From NCBI GenBank assembly GCA_002316805.1, contig DCEF01000024.1, positions 10,935-74,934 of the forward strand: 64,000 nucleotides of DNA, given 5' to 3'. This DNA comes from Ruminococcaceae bacterium UBA1036. Its GTDB lineage: Bacteria > Bacillota > Clostridia > Oscillospirales > Acutalibacteraceae. A program made the position numbers and the translations under genes. Under the pieces are notes generated by a model that ran no database searches, had not been told where the DNA came from, and saw only the letters and a list, made by a program, of their open reading frames with translations. Positions 26,770 to 35,487 of this stretch are shown here, in pieces; position 1 is the stretch's first letter, and every line of letters starts with the position of its first letter.

Positions 26770-27459
26770 TTATGGGCTGAATTTATATCCAATGCCGCGT
26801 ACGGTGGTTATCATTCCTCTGCCGCCTGCACTTTCGCCGAGTTTCTGCCTCAGGCTGCGGATATGCATGTCAAGTGTACGTGTTTCGCCCGTATAGCTGT
26901 ATCCCCATACATTGTCAAGTATTTCATCACGTGTCATGGCCTGCCCGCAGTGCTGCATGAGAAACTTAAGCAGGTCGAATTCTTTCAGTGTAAGCGCGAC
27001 CGGCTTCCCGTTCTGGATTACCTCGCGCCGTGCGGTGTCGAGGCGAAGGCCGTGGAATTCAAAGACGGTCTGTTCCGTATGGCTGCCTTTGTTTCGGCGG
27101 AGCGCGGCGCGCACACGTGCCATAAGTTCAAGTATGCCGAAAGGCTTGGTTATATAGTCGTCAGCACCGAGGTCAAGGCCTGTAACTTTGTCAGTCTCGC
27201 TGCTTTTTGCAGTGATGATAAGCACAGGAACGTGCGCGGTTGTACGGTCACTTTTCAGCTTTTTGAGTGCATCAAGGCCGTCCATGCGCGGGAGCATCAG
27301 GTCAAGAAGAATGATATCGGGCATTTGTCTGGGAAGGGCGGAAAACATCTCAACGGCATCTTCGAAACCTGCTACTTTAAGATTGCACGAAGCGAGCGTG
27401 CACCTGATTATCTCCCGTATGTTTTCGTCGTCTTCCACAACAAAAGCCAATTTTTGCAT
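26770..27459 (-). CDS. phoB: Phosphate regulon response regulator
   Basis: A 229-residue OmpR-family regulator. The receiver has an intact acidic pair (VEDDEN), phosphoacceptor Asp in ILLDLMLPRMDG and the conserved Lys in DDYITKPFG. The C-terminal winged helix ends TTVRGIGYKFSP. The ATG at 27459 has GGGGG 8 bases upstream; an in-frame start 15 bases earlier is not needed. It is transcribed between phoU and phoR. Confidence 0.93.
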   Translation of the reverse strand: MQKLAFVVEDDENIREIIRCTLASCNLKVAGFEDAVEMFSALPRQMPDIILLDLMLPRMDGLDALKKLKSDRTTAHVPVLIITAKSSETDKVTGLDLGADDYITKPFGILELMARVRAALRRNKGSHTEQTVFEFHGLRLDTARREVIQNGKPVALTLKEFDLLKFLMQHCGQAMTRDEILDNVWGYSYTGETRTLDMHIRSLRQKLGESAGGRGMITTVRGIGYKFSP

Positions 27460-27489
27460 TAAGCAAGCCCCCATAAACTTCCATTGTCA

Positions 27490-28161
27490 CTAAATTATTT
27501 TTTTGTCTTTATGCTCGCCTGTAACGAAAAAAATCACCCACCCGCAGATATTGACCGCATGGTCGCCTATGCGCTCAATATATTTTGCAATCATCAGAAG
27601 ATCTACAGCTTGGTCGGCAACTGCCGGCCTTTGTGTGAGGATGGCTATTATTTCCTGCTTTATTGTCTCAAATAGGCTGTCGACTTCGTCATCGCGCCTG
27701 ATGGTCTCTCTGGAAGATTCCACGTCGCTTTTTACAAATGCGGTTATGCCTTCTTTGACCATGGATGAGGCAATGCGTGCCATAAGCGGGATATGCTCCA
27801 GCTTTTTTATGAACGGGCTGCCGTCGAATCTCAGGCTGATGTCGGCAATATCGGCTGCATGGTCACCGATGCGTTCCATGTCAGTTACCATTTTCAGTGC
27901 TGTGGAAACTGCCCGCAGGTCCTGCGCTACAGGCTGCTGCCGCAGGAGAATGCTGAGGCATTTGGCTTCTATAGCATGGTCAAGGTTGTCTATGCGCCTG
28001 TCGTTGTCAACTACATTCTGGGCGAGTTTTTTGTCGCGCCTGACGAGCGCCGTGATGGAGTTATCAATTGCTTCTTCTATCATTCCGCCAAGACGTATAA
28101 GGTCGAGATGCAGGCCCTCAAGTTCGCGGTCAAATTCGCTCCTTGCGCTCTTTGAACTCAT
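27490..28161 (-). CDS. phoU: Phosphate transport system regulator
   Basis: A 223-residue PhoU with its two three-helix repeats. The paired metal-cluster motifs are visible as the ERIGDHAADIAD and ERIGDHAVNIC blocks. PhoU restrains both the Pst transporter and PhoR when phosphate is plentiful. It lies between pstB and phoB in one operon. Confidence 0.95.
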   Translation of the reverse strand: MSSKSARSEFDRELEGLHLDLIRLGGMIEEAIDNSITALVRRDKKLAQNVVDNDRRIDNLDHAIEAKCLSILLRQQPVAQDLRAVSTALKMVTDMERIGDHAADIADISLRFDGSPFIKKLEHIPLMARIASSMVKEGITAFVKSDVESSRETIRRDDEVDSLFETIKQEIIAILTQRPAVADQAVDLLMIAKYIERIGDHAVNICGWVIFFVTGEHKDKKII

Positions 28162-28215
28162 TTCTTCTTCCTCCCATATTATACTGGATTTTCGGCGCTT
28201 TTCAAATAATGCTTT

Positions 28216-28971
28216 TTATCCGAATCGCCCTGTGATATATGCTTCGGTCTTTTTCTCTTTCGGCATTGAAAACAGCTGCCCTGTTTCGCCGTACTCAACA
28301 ATTTCACCGTGCAGAAAAAAAGCTGTGTTTTCCGAAATACGCGCTGCCTGCTGCATATTGTGGGTGACTATAACTATAGTGTATTTCTTTTTCAAAGTTC
28401 CTATGAGCTCTTCGACTTTCATGGTGGATATTGGGTCAAGTGCGCTTGTCGGTTCGTCCATAAGCAGGACTTCGGGTTTTATGGCAAGTGCGCGGGCGAT
28501 GCAGAGACGCTGCTGCTGGCCTCCTGAGAGGCCGATTGCGTTTTTATGAAGCCTGTCTTTCACTTCATCCCAGAGGGCTGCACCGCACAGGCTGCTTTCG
28601 ACTGTTTCGTCGAGCTGCCGGTGACTTTTTACGCCATGGATGCGCGGCCCGTACGCGATGTTGTCGTAAATCGACATTGGAAACGGATTAGGCCGCTGGA
28701 AAACCATGCCAACGCGCTTCCTTAAAAGCGTAACATCGGTTTCCGGTGAGTAGATATTTTTGCCGTCAAGAAGCACAGTGCCTTCTATTTTTACATTCGG
28801 CACAAGATCATCCATCCGGTTCAGTGCCTTAAGAAATGTTGACTTGCCGCACCCGGAGGGGCCGATGAGCGCCATTACGCTGTTTTCTGGAATATCTATG
28901 CTGATATTCTTCAAAGCGTGGAATTCACCGTAATGCAGGTTGAGGCTTTTTACACTTATTTTCGTTTCCAT
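28216..28971 (-). CDS. pstB: Phosphate ABC transporter ATPase
   Basis: A 251-residue ATPase with Walker [31 protein letters not shown] (PstB-specific Q-loop region), [30 protein letters not shown] and [11 protein letters not shown]. It overlaps pstA by 16 bp. Confidence 0.96.
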   Translation of the reverse strand: METKISVKSLNLHYGEFHALKNISIDIPENSVMALIGPSGCGKSTFLKALNRMDDLVPNVKIEGTVLLDGKNIYSPETDVTLLRKRVGMVFQRPNPFPMSIYDNIAYGPRIHGVKSHRQLDETVESSLCGAALWDEVKDRLHKNAIGLSGGQQQRLCIARALAIKPEVLLMDEPTSALDPISTMKVEELIGTLKKKYTIVIVTHNMQQAARISENTAFFLHGEIVEYGETGQLFSMPKEKKTEAYITGRFG

Positions 28972-29876
28972 GCTTTTTTACTTCCTTTCGGTTCGCTGCC
29001 GGTTATTTTGCGCTCCAGCCTGTCGCCAATACACCGTGAACCGAGGCTGAATGCAAAGACAAGAATCATCAGAACAGCGGAAGAGAGATCCGAAAGCTGA
29101 GCGGCATTTTCCTCTATGCCCTCTGTTTTCAGTGCCCAGATGTGGACAGCGAGCGTGTCGGCAGGCCGAAGCAGGTTAAGCGGTGATGTACGGCTCCACG
29201 GGTTCCAGTTGCGGAAATTTACGTCAGAGCTCATGCCGGAAGTAAAGAGCAGCGCGGCAGCTTCGCCAAATCCTCTGCCTGCGGCCATCACGATGCCCGT
29301 AAGGACGCGGGGCAGGGCAGCAGGGAGTATTACACCTGTGATGGTCTGCCAATGTGTTGCACCGAGGCCGAAGCTCCCTTCGCGGTACAGCTCAGGCACA
29401 CTTTCGAGGGCGTCTTCTGTCACTGTAGTGAGCGAAGGAATGTTAAGTATTGAAACAGCGAGCGCGCCTGCGAGCAGGTTCCAGTGTGATCCTGTCATTA
29501 CGACAAACACCAGATATCCGAAGAGGCCGACAACAATAGAGGGCAAGGACGCGAGAGTTTCAATGCATGTCCTGATAAAGCGGGAAATCCTGCCGCCTCC
29601 TGAGTACTCGGCCATATAAATGCCTGCGGCAATGCCAATTGGGACGGAAATCAGCAATGATATCAGTACGAGATAAATTGTATTGAAGAACTGGATGCCA
29701 ATGCCTTCGCGTGTAAAGCTCAAATATTCCGGCTTGAATGCGACTGCCCCGCGGTAGAAAATGTAAATAGTGAATGCGGCGAGCAGTACAAGAAAAAGGT
29801 CAGCTACCGTGTAAAGTGCAACTGTTGCAGCCTTGTCTGTTGTTTTGGCACTGCTGCGATGAAATTTTGGCTTCAT
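28956..29876 (-). CDS. pstA: Phosphate ABC transporter permease
   Basis: A 306-residue permease with six predicted helices. [16 protein letters not shown] and the loop [27 protein letters not shown] are PstA hallmarks. The 3' end overlaps pstB and the start overlaps pstC by 4 bp. Confidence 0.95.
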   Translation of the reverse strand: MKPKFHRSSAKTTDKAATVALYTVADLFLVLLAAFTIYIFYRGAVAFKPEYLSFTREGIGIQFFNTIYLVLISLLISVPIGIAAGIYMAEYSGGGRISRFIRTCIETLASLPSIVVGLFGYLVFVVMTGSHWNLLAGALAVSILNIPSLTTVTEDALESVPELYREGSFGLGATHWQTITGVILPAALPRVLTGIVMAAGRGFGEAAALLFTSGMSSDVNFRNWNPWSRTSPLNLLRPADTLAVHIWALKTEGIEENAAQLSDLSSAVLMILVFAFSLGSRCIGDRLERKITGSEPKGSKKAWKRK

Positions 29877-30772
29877 GTTTTGTCAGCTCCTTTTTTTCCA
29901 ATAAGCCGGATTATAACAATAAACAGGAAAGAGATTATCAAAAGCAGAAGTGCCATTGCCCAGAGGGCATTGTTCCATTCGCTGCCCTCGGCCGTATTCC
30001 CCATGCTTGCCGTGATTTCAGCCGTGAGATTTGTAGTTGGCGAAAGCAGGCCTTTAGGAAATGCCTGCATTTTACCGATTACCATTGCAACGGCAAGCGC
30101 TTCACCGAAAGCGCGTGCCAGGCCGAGCACAACGCCAGTAAGTATACCGGGCATTGCGGCAGGGATAACGACCCGGTATATCATTTGCCAGCGTGTAGAG
30201 CCGAGGCCGTAAGACGCTTCACGGTATTCGTTCGGCACGCTGCGTATCGCATCGGCTGCGACACTTGTGATAGTTGGTGAAATCATGACCGCGAGCACAA
30301 TCGCCCCTGCAAGGACGCTGTAACCGTAAGCAAGGTTAAAAACTTTTGCGAGAAACGGGACGAGCACCGTAAGCCCCACCCAGCCATAAACAACCGACGG
30401 TATGCCGACGAAAATCTCTACTGCGGGCTGAAGTATACGCCGGCCTGCCGAGGGGGAGATTTCAGTCATAAAAAGCGCTGCAGCAATGCTGAAAGGCGTT
30501 GCGAGGAGCAGTGCAAAAGCGCTGATTATAATTGAGCCGACGATAAAAATCGCAGCGCCGACTTTACCGCCGCTTCCCTGTTGTGCGGGTTCCCAGTTTG
30601 AAGAAAACAGGAACTCCGCGACAGTATGGTGGTCCGATGTAAAAGTTGCAGTGCCTTTGTAAAACAGAAATGCGCCTATTGCAAGTGTAAGTACAATGAT
30701 AAAAAGGCCGGCAAGCGTTACAGCTGTACGGCCGAGGTATTCTTTTTTCCATTTTTCACGTTTTAATTTCAT
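29873..30772 (-). CDS. pstC: Phosphate ABC transporter permease
   Basis: A 299-residue PstC. GIPSVVYGWVGLTVLVP and VPNEYREASYGLGSTRWQMIYRVVIPAAMP identify it. It is separated from pstS by about 100 bp holding a large hairpin. Confidence 0.95.
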   Translation of the reverse strand: MKLKREKWKKEYLGRTAVTLAGLFIIVLTLAIGAFLFYKGTATFTSDHHTVAEFLFSSNWEPAQQGSGGKVGAAIFIVGSIIISAFALLLATPFSIAAALFMTEISPSAGRRILQPAVEIFVGIPSVVYGWVGLTVLVPFLAKVFNLAYGYSVLAGAIVLAVMISPTITSVAADAIRSVPNEYREASYGLGSTRWQMIYRVVIPAAMPGILTGVVLGLARAFGEALAVAMVIGKMQAFPKGLLSPTTNLTAEITASMGNTAEGSEWNNALWAMALLLLIISFLFIVIIRLIGKKGADKT

Positions 30773-30797
30773 CCCGATATCCTTTCAGGAAGAATGC

Positions 30798-30845
30798 CAG
30801 GCAGCGCTATGCTCACGGCGTTCTCGCCATGAGCTGTGCTGCCTG
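30798..30845 (-). promoter_or_regulatory. Intercistronic hairpin between pstS and pstC
   Basis: CAGGCAGC pairs with GCTGCCTG, enclosing GCTCAcGGCG/CGCCaTGAGC. In the transcription direction of the operon no T-run follows, so it more likely sets mRNA 3'-end stability, or partial termination favouring pstS, than full termination. Such elements are common where the binding protein must outnumber the permease. Confidence 0.6.
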
Positions 30846-30878
30846 ATTTTTTTATTTTGCTGAAAAATAAAATTATTT

Positions 30879-31751
30879 TCAAGGAGAGCTGCGCTTTACT
30901 TTCATTTCACTATAAAGGCCGTAGCCTTTTTCCGTTATCGTTTTTGCAAAATCTTTGCTTTGCACATAATCAAGAAAAGCTTTGCAGAGTGCGGATGGTT
31001 GACCGTTTGTGTACATGTGCTCATAGCCCCAGATATTATATTTGCCGCTGTATATATTTTCATAAGTCGGCTGCACATTATCAACATAAAGTGGTTTTAC
31101 GCTGTCATTAAGGTATGAAAAAGCAATGTATGCAACCGAGCCCGGTGTTTGTGCAACGTTCTGGCGAAGCGTTCCGGAATTATCCTCCATAAGTGATTTA
31201 CCGGTGTTTTCTTCTTCTCCGCCGAGGGCGTATTTTTGGAACAATGCGCGAGTCCCAGAGGATTTTGGACGGTTGATTATTACGATTTTCTGGTCGTTAC
31301 CGCCGACTTCTTTCCAGTTTGTGATTTCCCCTGTGAAAATATCGGTAAGCTGCTGTTTTGTCACATTAGATACACCTGCCTGAGGATTCGCGACTGCGGC
31401 TACGCCTACTACGCAGACTATATGGTCAACAAGTGATTTTGCTTTGTCAGAAGACAGCTTTTCTTCTGCGTAGACATCGGAGTCGCCTATGTCTACAGTC
31501 TTGTCGGAAATATTCTGCAGCCCTGTGCCTGAACCTCCGGCATTTACAGTAACAGACACATCGGGGTTAGTTTCCTTAAATTTGTCGGCTGCAGCCTGGG
31601 CAAGAGGCTGCAGTGCCGAAGAACCGGAAATTTGGATTGTGCCCGAAAGGCTGCCAGAAGCTGAAGATGACGCGCTTTTATTGCCGCTGCATGCACATAA
31701 TGAGGCCGCCATTAGAGAAGCTGCAAGAATTACTGACAAAATTTTCTTCAT
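30879..31751 (-). CDS. pstS: Phosphate-binding lipoprotein
   Basis: A 290-residue phosphate-binding protein. The signal peptide ends with the lipobox SLCAC. The mature protein has GSSALQPLAQAAADKF, NAGGSGTGLQNI, DIGDSDV and the PKSSGTRALFQKYAL phosphate-binding segment. The frame is open further upstream to 31883, but ATG 31751 follows AAAAGGGG and begins a proper signal peptide. First gene of the pst-pho operon. Confidence 0.93.
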   Translation of the reverse strand: MKKILSVILAASLMAASLCACSGNKSASSSASGSLSGTIQISGSSALQPLAQAAADKFKETNPDVSVTVNAGGSGTGLQNISDKTVDIGDSDVYAEEKLSSDKAKSLVDHIVCVVGVAAVANPQAGVSNVTKQQLTDIFTGEITNWKEVGGNDQKIVIINRPKSSGTRALFQKYALGGEEENTGKSLMEDNSGTLRQNVAQTPGSVAYIAFSYLNDSVKPLYVDNVQPTYENIYSGKYNIWGYEHMYTNGQPSALCKAFLDYVQSKDFAKTITEKGYGLYSEMKVKRSSP

Positions 31752-31852
31752 ACCCTTTTTTATTCCCCTTTTCTCTTCTTCATGCTCTATTTTTTGCACT
31801 TTTACTATAATTCTTTGCATGCCGGCGCAAAAGTATCCCCGCGTATTGGAAA

Positions 31853-31869
31853 TGTAAAAACTTTGTAAA
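31853..31869 (-). promoter_or_regulatory. Pho box upstream of pstS
   Basis: On the minus strand two TTTACA hexamers are spaced by 5 bp (start to start 11 bp), the arrangement of PhoP/PhoB-type direct repeats in Firmicutes (TTAACA-like). They lie about 100 bp upstream of pstS ATG. A GATACT 15 bp downstream may be the -10. The operon's own PhoB is the obvious binder. Confidence 0.65.
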
Positions 31870-31892
31870 GTTGAACAGGCCACATAAAGGCA

Positions 31893-31929
31893 TGAAAAAA
31901 AGCAGCCTTCCTTTTGAGGAAAACTGCTT
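31893..31929 (-). terminator. Terminator of the malic enzyme gene
   Basis: AGCAG..TTCC pairs with GGAA..CTGCT, then T7 on the minus strand. It separates the malic enzyme transcript from the pst promoter. Confidence 0.8.
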
Positions 31930-31975
31930 TCTGCAAAATTGCTTATTAGATGTATAAAATCCTGATTTAACTTTT

Positions 31976-33148
31976 TTAAATTCTCGCAACGCCTGATTTT
32001 CTTGCTGCCTCAGCAACAGCTTTTGCGACAGCTTTTGCAACATTGCGGTCGAGCGCACTCGGTATAATGTAGTTAGGCGCGAGCTTATCCGGAGTGACGA
32101 AAGAAGCAATCGCATATGCTGCGGCAATCTTCATGTCATCGTTGATGTCGGATGCGCGCACATCAAGGGCACCGCGGAAAATGCCCGGAAATGCGAGAAC
32201 GTTATTGATCTGGTTAGGAAAGTCGCTGCGGCCTGTGCCAACAACAGCGGCACCGGCTTTAAGTGCCTCGTCAGGCATGATTTCAGGCACAGGGTTTGCC
32301 ATTGGGAAGAGGATAGGGTCTTTGTTCATGCTCTTTACCATTTCAGGCGTTACGCAATGCGGTGCTGAAACACCGATAAACACGTCCGCGCCTTTAATGA
32401 CGTCGGCAAGAGATCCTTTTTGTTTGTCGCGGTTCGTAATAGCCGCCATTTCCTCTTTTACAGGGTTGAGATTGTCACGGCCTTCATAAATTGCGCCATG
32501 GCGGTCGCACATGATAACATTCTTGAGCCCGAGTGCAATAAGCAGCTTGATGATTGCAACTCCTGCAGCTCCTGCACCGCTTGTAACAACCTTAACTTTG
32601 TCCATCTTTTTGCCGGTAAGCTTAAGGGCATTGAGCATTGCAGCAAGTGTGACAACTGCGGTGCCATGCTGGTCATCGTGGAAAATCGGTATGTCGCAGC
32701 ACTTTTTAAGGCGCTTCTCAATTTCAAAGCAGCGGGGAGCGGAGATGTCTTCGAGGTTTATTCCACCAAAGCTGCCGGAAATCAGATGTACGGTGTTAAC
32801 AATATCATCAACATTGTTTGATTTGATGCAGATAGGAATAGCGTCTACGTCGCCAAAAGCCTTAAACAGTGCGCATTTGCCTTCCATAACAGGCATGCCG
32901 GCTTCAGGGCCGATGTTACCGAGGCCGAGCACTGCACTGCCGTCGGTTACGACGGCAATCAGGTTGGAGCGGCGGGTAAGGTCGAAGCTTTTGTTCACAT
33001 CCTTCTGGATTTCAAGGCATGGCTGGGCAACTCCAGGTGTATAGGCAAGGGCGAGGTCGTCGCTCGTTTTAAGAGGGACACGGCCGACAACTTCAATTTT
33101 GCCATTCCATTCGTAATGCTTTTTAAGAGATTCTTTTGCGTAATCCAT
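31976..33148 (-). CDS. NAD(P)-dependent malic enzyme (short form)
   Basis: Oxidative decarboxylation of malate to pyruvate, CO2 and NAD(P)H. At 390 residues it is the short bacterial form without a phosphotransacetylase domain. Visible motifs are LAYTPGVAQPC, TDGSAVLGLGNIGPEAGMPVMEGK, FHDDQHGTAVV (divalent metal) and VTSGAGAAGVAI (nucleotide). ATG 33148 follows AAAGGA by 10 bases; a start at 33202 would overlap the neighbouring gene. It is cotranscribed with the LDH/MDH-family gene. Confidence 0.93.
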   Translation of the reverse strand: MDYAKESLKKHYEWNGKIEVVGRVPLKTSDDLALAYTPGVAQPCLEIQKDVNKSFDLTRRSNLIAVVTDGSAVLGLGNIGPEAGMPVMEGKCALFKAFGDVDAIPICIKSNNVDDIVNTVHLISGSFGGINLEDISAPRCFEIEKRLKKCCDIPIFHDDQHGTAVVTLAAMLNALKLTGKKMDKVKVVTSGAGAAGVAIIKLLIALGLKNVIMCDRHGAIYEGRDNLNPVKEEMAAITNRDKQKGSLADVIKGADVFIGVSAPHCVTPEMVKSMNKDPILFPMANPVPEIMPDEALKAGAAVVGTGRSDFPNQINNVLAFPGIFRGALDVRASDINDDMKIAAAYAIASFVTPDKLAPNYIIPSALDRNVAKAVAKAVAEAARKSGVARI

Positions 33149-33182
33149 TAAGCACAAATCCTTTCTTTGGTTATGAACTGGG

Positions 33183-34136
33183 TTAGATATCCAACTTGGC
33201 AATTGTTCCTTTCAGCATATCAGCGCTTGCTGAAAACTCTTTCATTTCTGCGTCGGTGAGCGGCGGGGTAACGCTGTTCGCAAGCCCGTTGCGGTTTACT
33301 ATAAACGGAACGCTGACGCAGACGTCGCTGATGCCGTATTCGCCGTGCAGCATGCCAGAAAGTGACATTACTGTGTTTGAGTCATGCAAGATATTGCGGC
33401 AGATAGTTGTTGCAGACACGGCAATTGCGTAGAAAGTCGCGCCTTTAAGGCGTATGACATTCCCGCCGGCTTTGTGTACGTCATTAATCACCTGGGCATG
33501 GTCAAGAGGTGTATAGTCGGCCCTCTTGTTGCGGAGGCTGTCGGCATAAACATTCATTGGAATGCCGCCGATGCTTGTAAGCGACCATGGAATCATTGAG
33601 GAATCGCCATGCTCGCCGAGCACATAGGCATGAACATTCTGCGGATTTACATCGACATGTGTGCCGATAATTTCGCGCAGGCGGGCGGAGTCAAGCAATG
33701 TACCGGAGCCAAAAACGTGGTTTTCCGGCATGCCTGTCATTTTTAGAATTGTGTAGGTAATAATGTCCACAGGGTTGCTGACGGTTACATAGATTGCATC
33801 CGGAGCATACTTTACAGCCTGCGGAATTACGCTTTTGATGATGTTTACATTGCCCTGTGCAAGGTCAAGACGCGACTGGCCGGGCTTGCGTGCGCATCCA
33901 AGTGTTACGATGACTATGTCTGAGCCTTTGATGTCGGAATAATCACCGGAGTAAATATTTACGGACGGGCATAGCGCCGTGCACTGGATGATGTCAAGCG
34001 CCTCGCCCTGCGCCTTGCTTTTGTTGATGTCAACAAGGACAATCTCAGAAGCAAGGCCTTCAAGAGTTAAAGTGTACGCAATAGTGGCGCCAACATTCCC
34101 TGCACCGAGGATGCTGATTTTATTTGTCTTTTTCAT
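33183..34136 (-). CDS. Lactate/malate dehydrogenase family protein (LDH fold, malate-type specificity residue)
   Basis: A 317-residue NAD-dependent 2-hydroxyacid dehydrogenase. It has GAGNVGATIA (NAD fold), DINKSKA, NPVDIITY, DSARLRE and the catalytic GEHGDSS (His176). Overall it is LDH-like. However, the substrate-specificity position just before KPG (LDH residue 102), normally Gln in lactate dehydrogenases, is Arg here (Arg83 in ARKPGQSRLDL). In classic engineering work Gln102Arg converts Bacillus LDH into a malate dehydrogenase. With malic enzyme directly downstream, malate is a plausible substrate. Automatic pipelines would probably call it ldh. Confidence 0.85.
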   Translation of the reverse strand: MKKTNKISILGAGNVGATIAYTLTLEGLASEIVLVDINKSKAQGEALDIIQCTALCPSVNIYSGDYSDIKGSDIVIVTLGCARKPGQSRLDLAQGNVNIIKSVIPQAVKYAPDAIYVTVSNPVDIITYTILKMTGMPENHVFGSGTLLDSARLREIIGTHVDVNPQNVHAYVLGEHGDSSMIPWSLTSIGGIPMNVYADSLRNKRADYTPLDHAQVINDVHKAGGNVIRLKGATFYAIAVSATTICRNILHDSNTVMSLSGMLHGEYGISDVCVSVPFIVNRNGLANSVTPPLTDAEMKEFSASADMLKGTIAKLDI

Positions 34137-34232
34137 ATATGAAAATTCCTCCTATTATAATGATAAGCAAATTATATAATGAAAATATGTTAAAACCAGA
34201 ACTGTATTCATCTTGCCTCAAAAGAGATCTTG

Positions 34233-34928
34233 CTATGCCATCCGGTAGCCTATGCCGACCTCAGTGACTATATATTTGGGGTTTGATGGATCCAGCTCGA
34301 TTTTTTTGCGTATGTTTGCCATATTCACCCGCAGGAGCTGCCTGTCATCTATGGCGAAACGCCCCCACACCTGCTCTATAATGTAAGAATAAGTCAGAAC
34401 CTTACCGGGATGCTTTGCCAGCAGCAGCAATATCCGGTACTCGTTCTGTGTTAGGTGAACCACTTTGCTGTCAACGCTCACGGAGTGGCTGGCAGAATCA
34501 ATTACAAGTCTGCCGCGGCTAAGTACGCCGGACGGAATACCCCTGCAGTCTTCAGAGCACACGCTGTGGCGAAGTGCGGTGCGTATGCGTGCAAGCAGCC
34601 CAGGAATACCAAACGGCTGCTTTATGTAGTCATCGGCACCCATGTCAAGAGCCTTTACCTCTTCGCTTTCACTTCCATGCGCAGAAATGATAATAATGGG
34701 AATAGAAGACCATTGCCGGACATTGCGCAGGACTTCAAGGCCATTAATGTCTGGCAATGCCGCACTGAGCAGGGCTATGTCGGGGCAATGCGACGAAATC
34801 ATCGAGATAGCAGCATTACCGTTGCCTGCTGTTATGGGGCGGTATCCGTTTACTTCCAGTGCCGCGGGAAGAGCATCACTGCTTTTTATTTTGCACTCGA
34901 CAACTAATACAGTAGATTTGTTCGTCAT
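34233..34928 (-). CDS. Orphan OmpR/KdpE-like regulator with degenerate receiver
   Basis: A 231-residue protein with a receiver domain and an OmpR-type winged helix (VNMANIRKKIE..VTEVGIGYRM). The receiver has lost its chemistry: the acidic pair is Glu11-Cys12, the phosphoacceptor Asp is Ser55 (LLSAALPDING), and the conserved Lys is Gln104 (DDYIKQPFG). The fold-defining Ser82 and DDY remain. No kinase gene is adjacent. It is likely active without phosphorylation or controlled by a ligand or partner. ATG 34928 has AAGGGGGGGA upstream. Confidence 0.85.
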   Translation of the reverse strand: MTNKSTVLVVECKIKSSDALPAALEVNGYRPITAGNGNAAISMISSHCPDIALLSAALPDINGLEVLRNVRQWSSIPIIIISAHGSESEEVKALDMGADDYIKQPFGIPGLLARIRTALRHSVCSEDCRGIPSGVLSRGRLVIDSASHSVSVDSKVVHLTQNEYRILLLLAKHPGKVLTYSYIIEQVWGRFAIDDRQLLRVNMANIRKKIELDPSNPKYIVTEVGIGYRMA

Positions 34929-35397
34929 TGGCTCACAATCCCCCCCTTGACAGTATATGGACAGAAACTTCGAAAATATGGATAAAAGTTGCATTATTGT
35001 ATTTCTGCAAGCTAACTGAAAAAACAGTAGCTACACTGCACCATAATTCTTTCAGAGGCCACATTTTGCAGAGTGAATGAAAATGTTAATTATTTATCAA
35101 CTATTATACATGATTTCGACGGAAAAAACAGAACAAACGCATAAAAAATTTATAAAGATTTCATTTAACAGCTTGCTGAGAATTAATGTTTCTGCTATGT
35201 TTAATACTCGGGGAAAGATGTTTTTTTGCATACGAGTGCACTAAAAAATGCAAAGCTGGCATAATATATGTGTATTTTTAATCTTTTGATACATGTATAA
35301 TGTCTGCTTTTCAAAAGAACCGCAAGAATTGCATTGCAAATGTGCATTAGTTGTTAAATTAAATAAACATACGACAGAATTTATGGATAAATAAGGG
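34929..35397. other. Long AT-rich intergenic region
   Basis: About 470 bp between the divergent regulator and lysozyme genes. It has several TATAAT-like sequences (for example near 35296) but no ORF or RNA gene that I can support. The upstream regulator could bind here; no clear operator repeat is seen. Confidence 0.4.
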
Positions 35398-35426
35398 TTG
35401 ATAATTGTAAAAATATAGTATATAAT
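35398..35426 (+). promoter_or_regulatory. Promoter of the SH3-lysozyme gene
   Basis: TTGATA (35398-35403), a 17-bp spacer and TATAAT (35421-35426), about 60 bp before the TTG start. Confidence 0.8.
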
Positions 35427-35487
35427 GAATAATAAGTTTTTTATTTTATGGGGCAAATCACAATTATCATATTTGAGGTGAGCAGTT

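Noticed and set aside
27503..28549. Long plus-strand open frame opposite phoU and pstB
   Set aside because: It is a shadow of strongly coding minus-strand genes with clear family motifs, and its translation matches nothing.
30798..30845. Plus-strand terminator
   Set aside because: A T-run does follow on the plus strand, but no plus-strand gene lies upstream; the stem fits a pstS-pstC intercistronic element.
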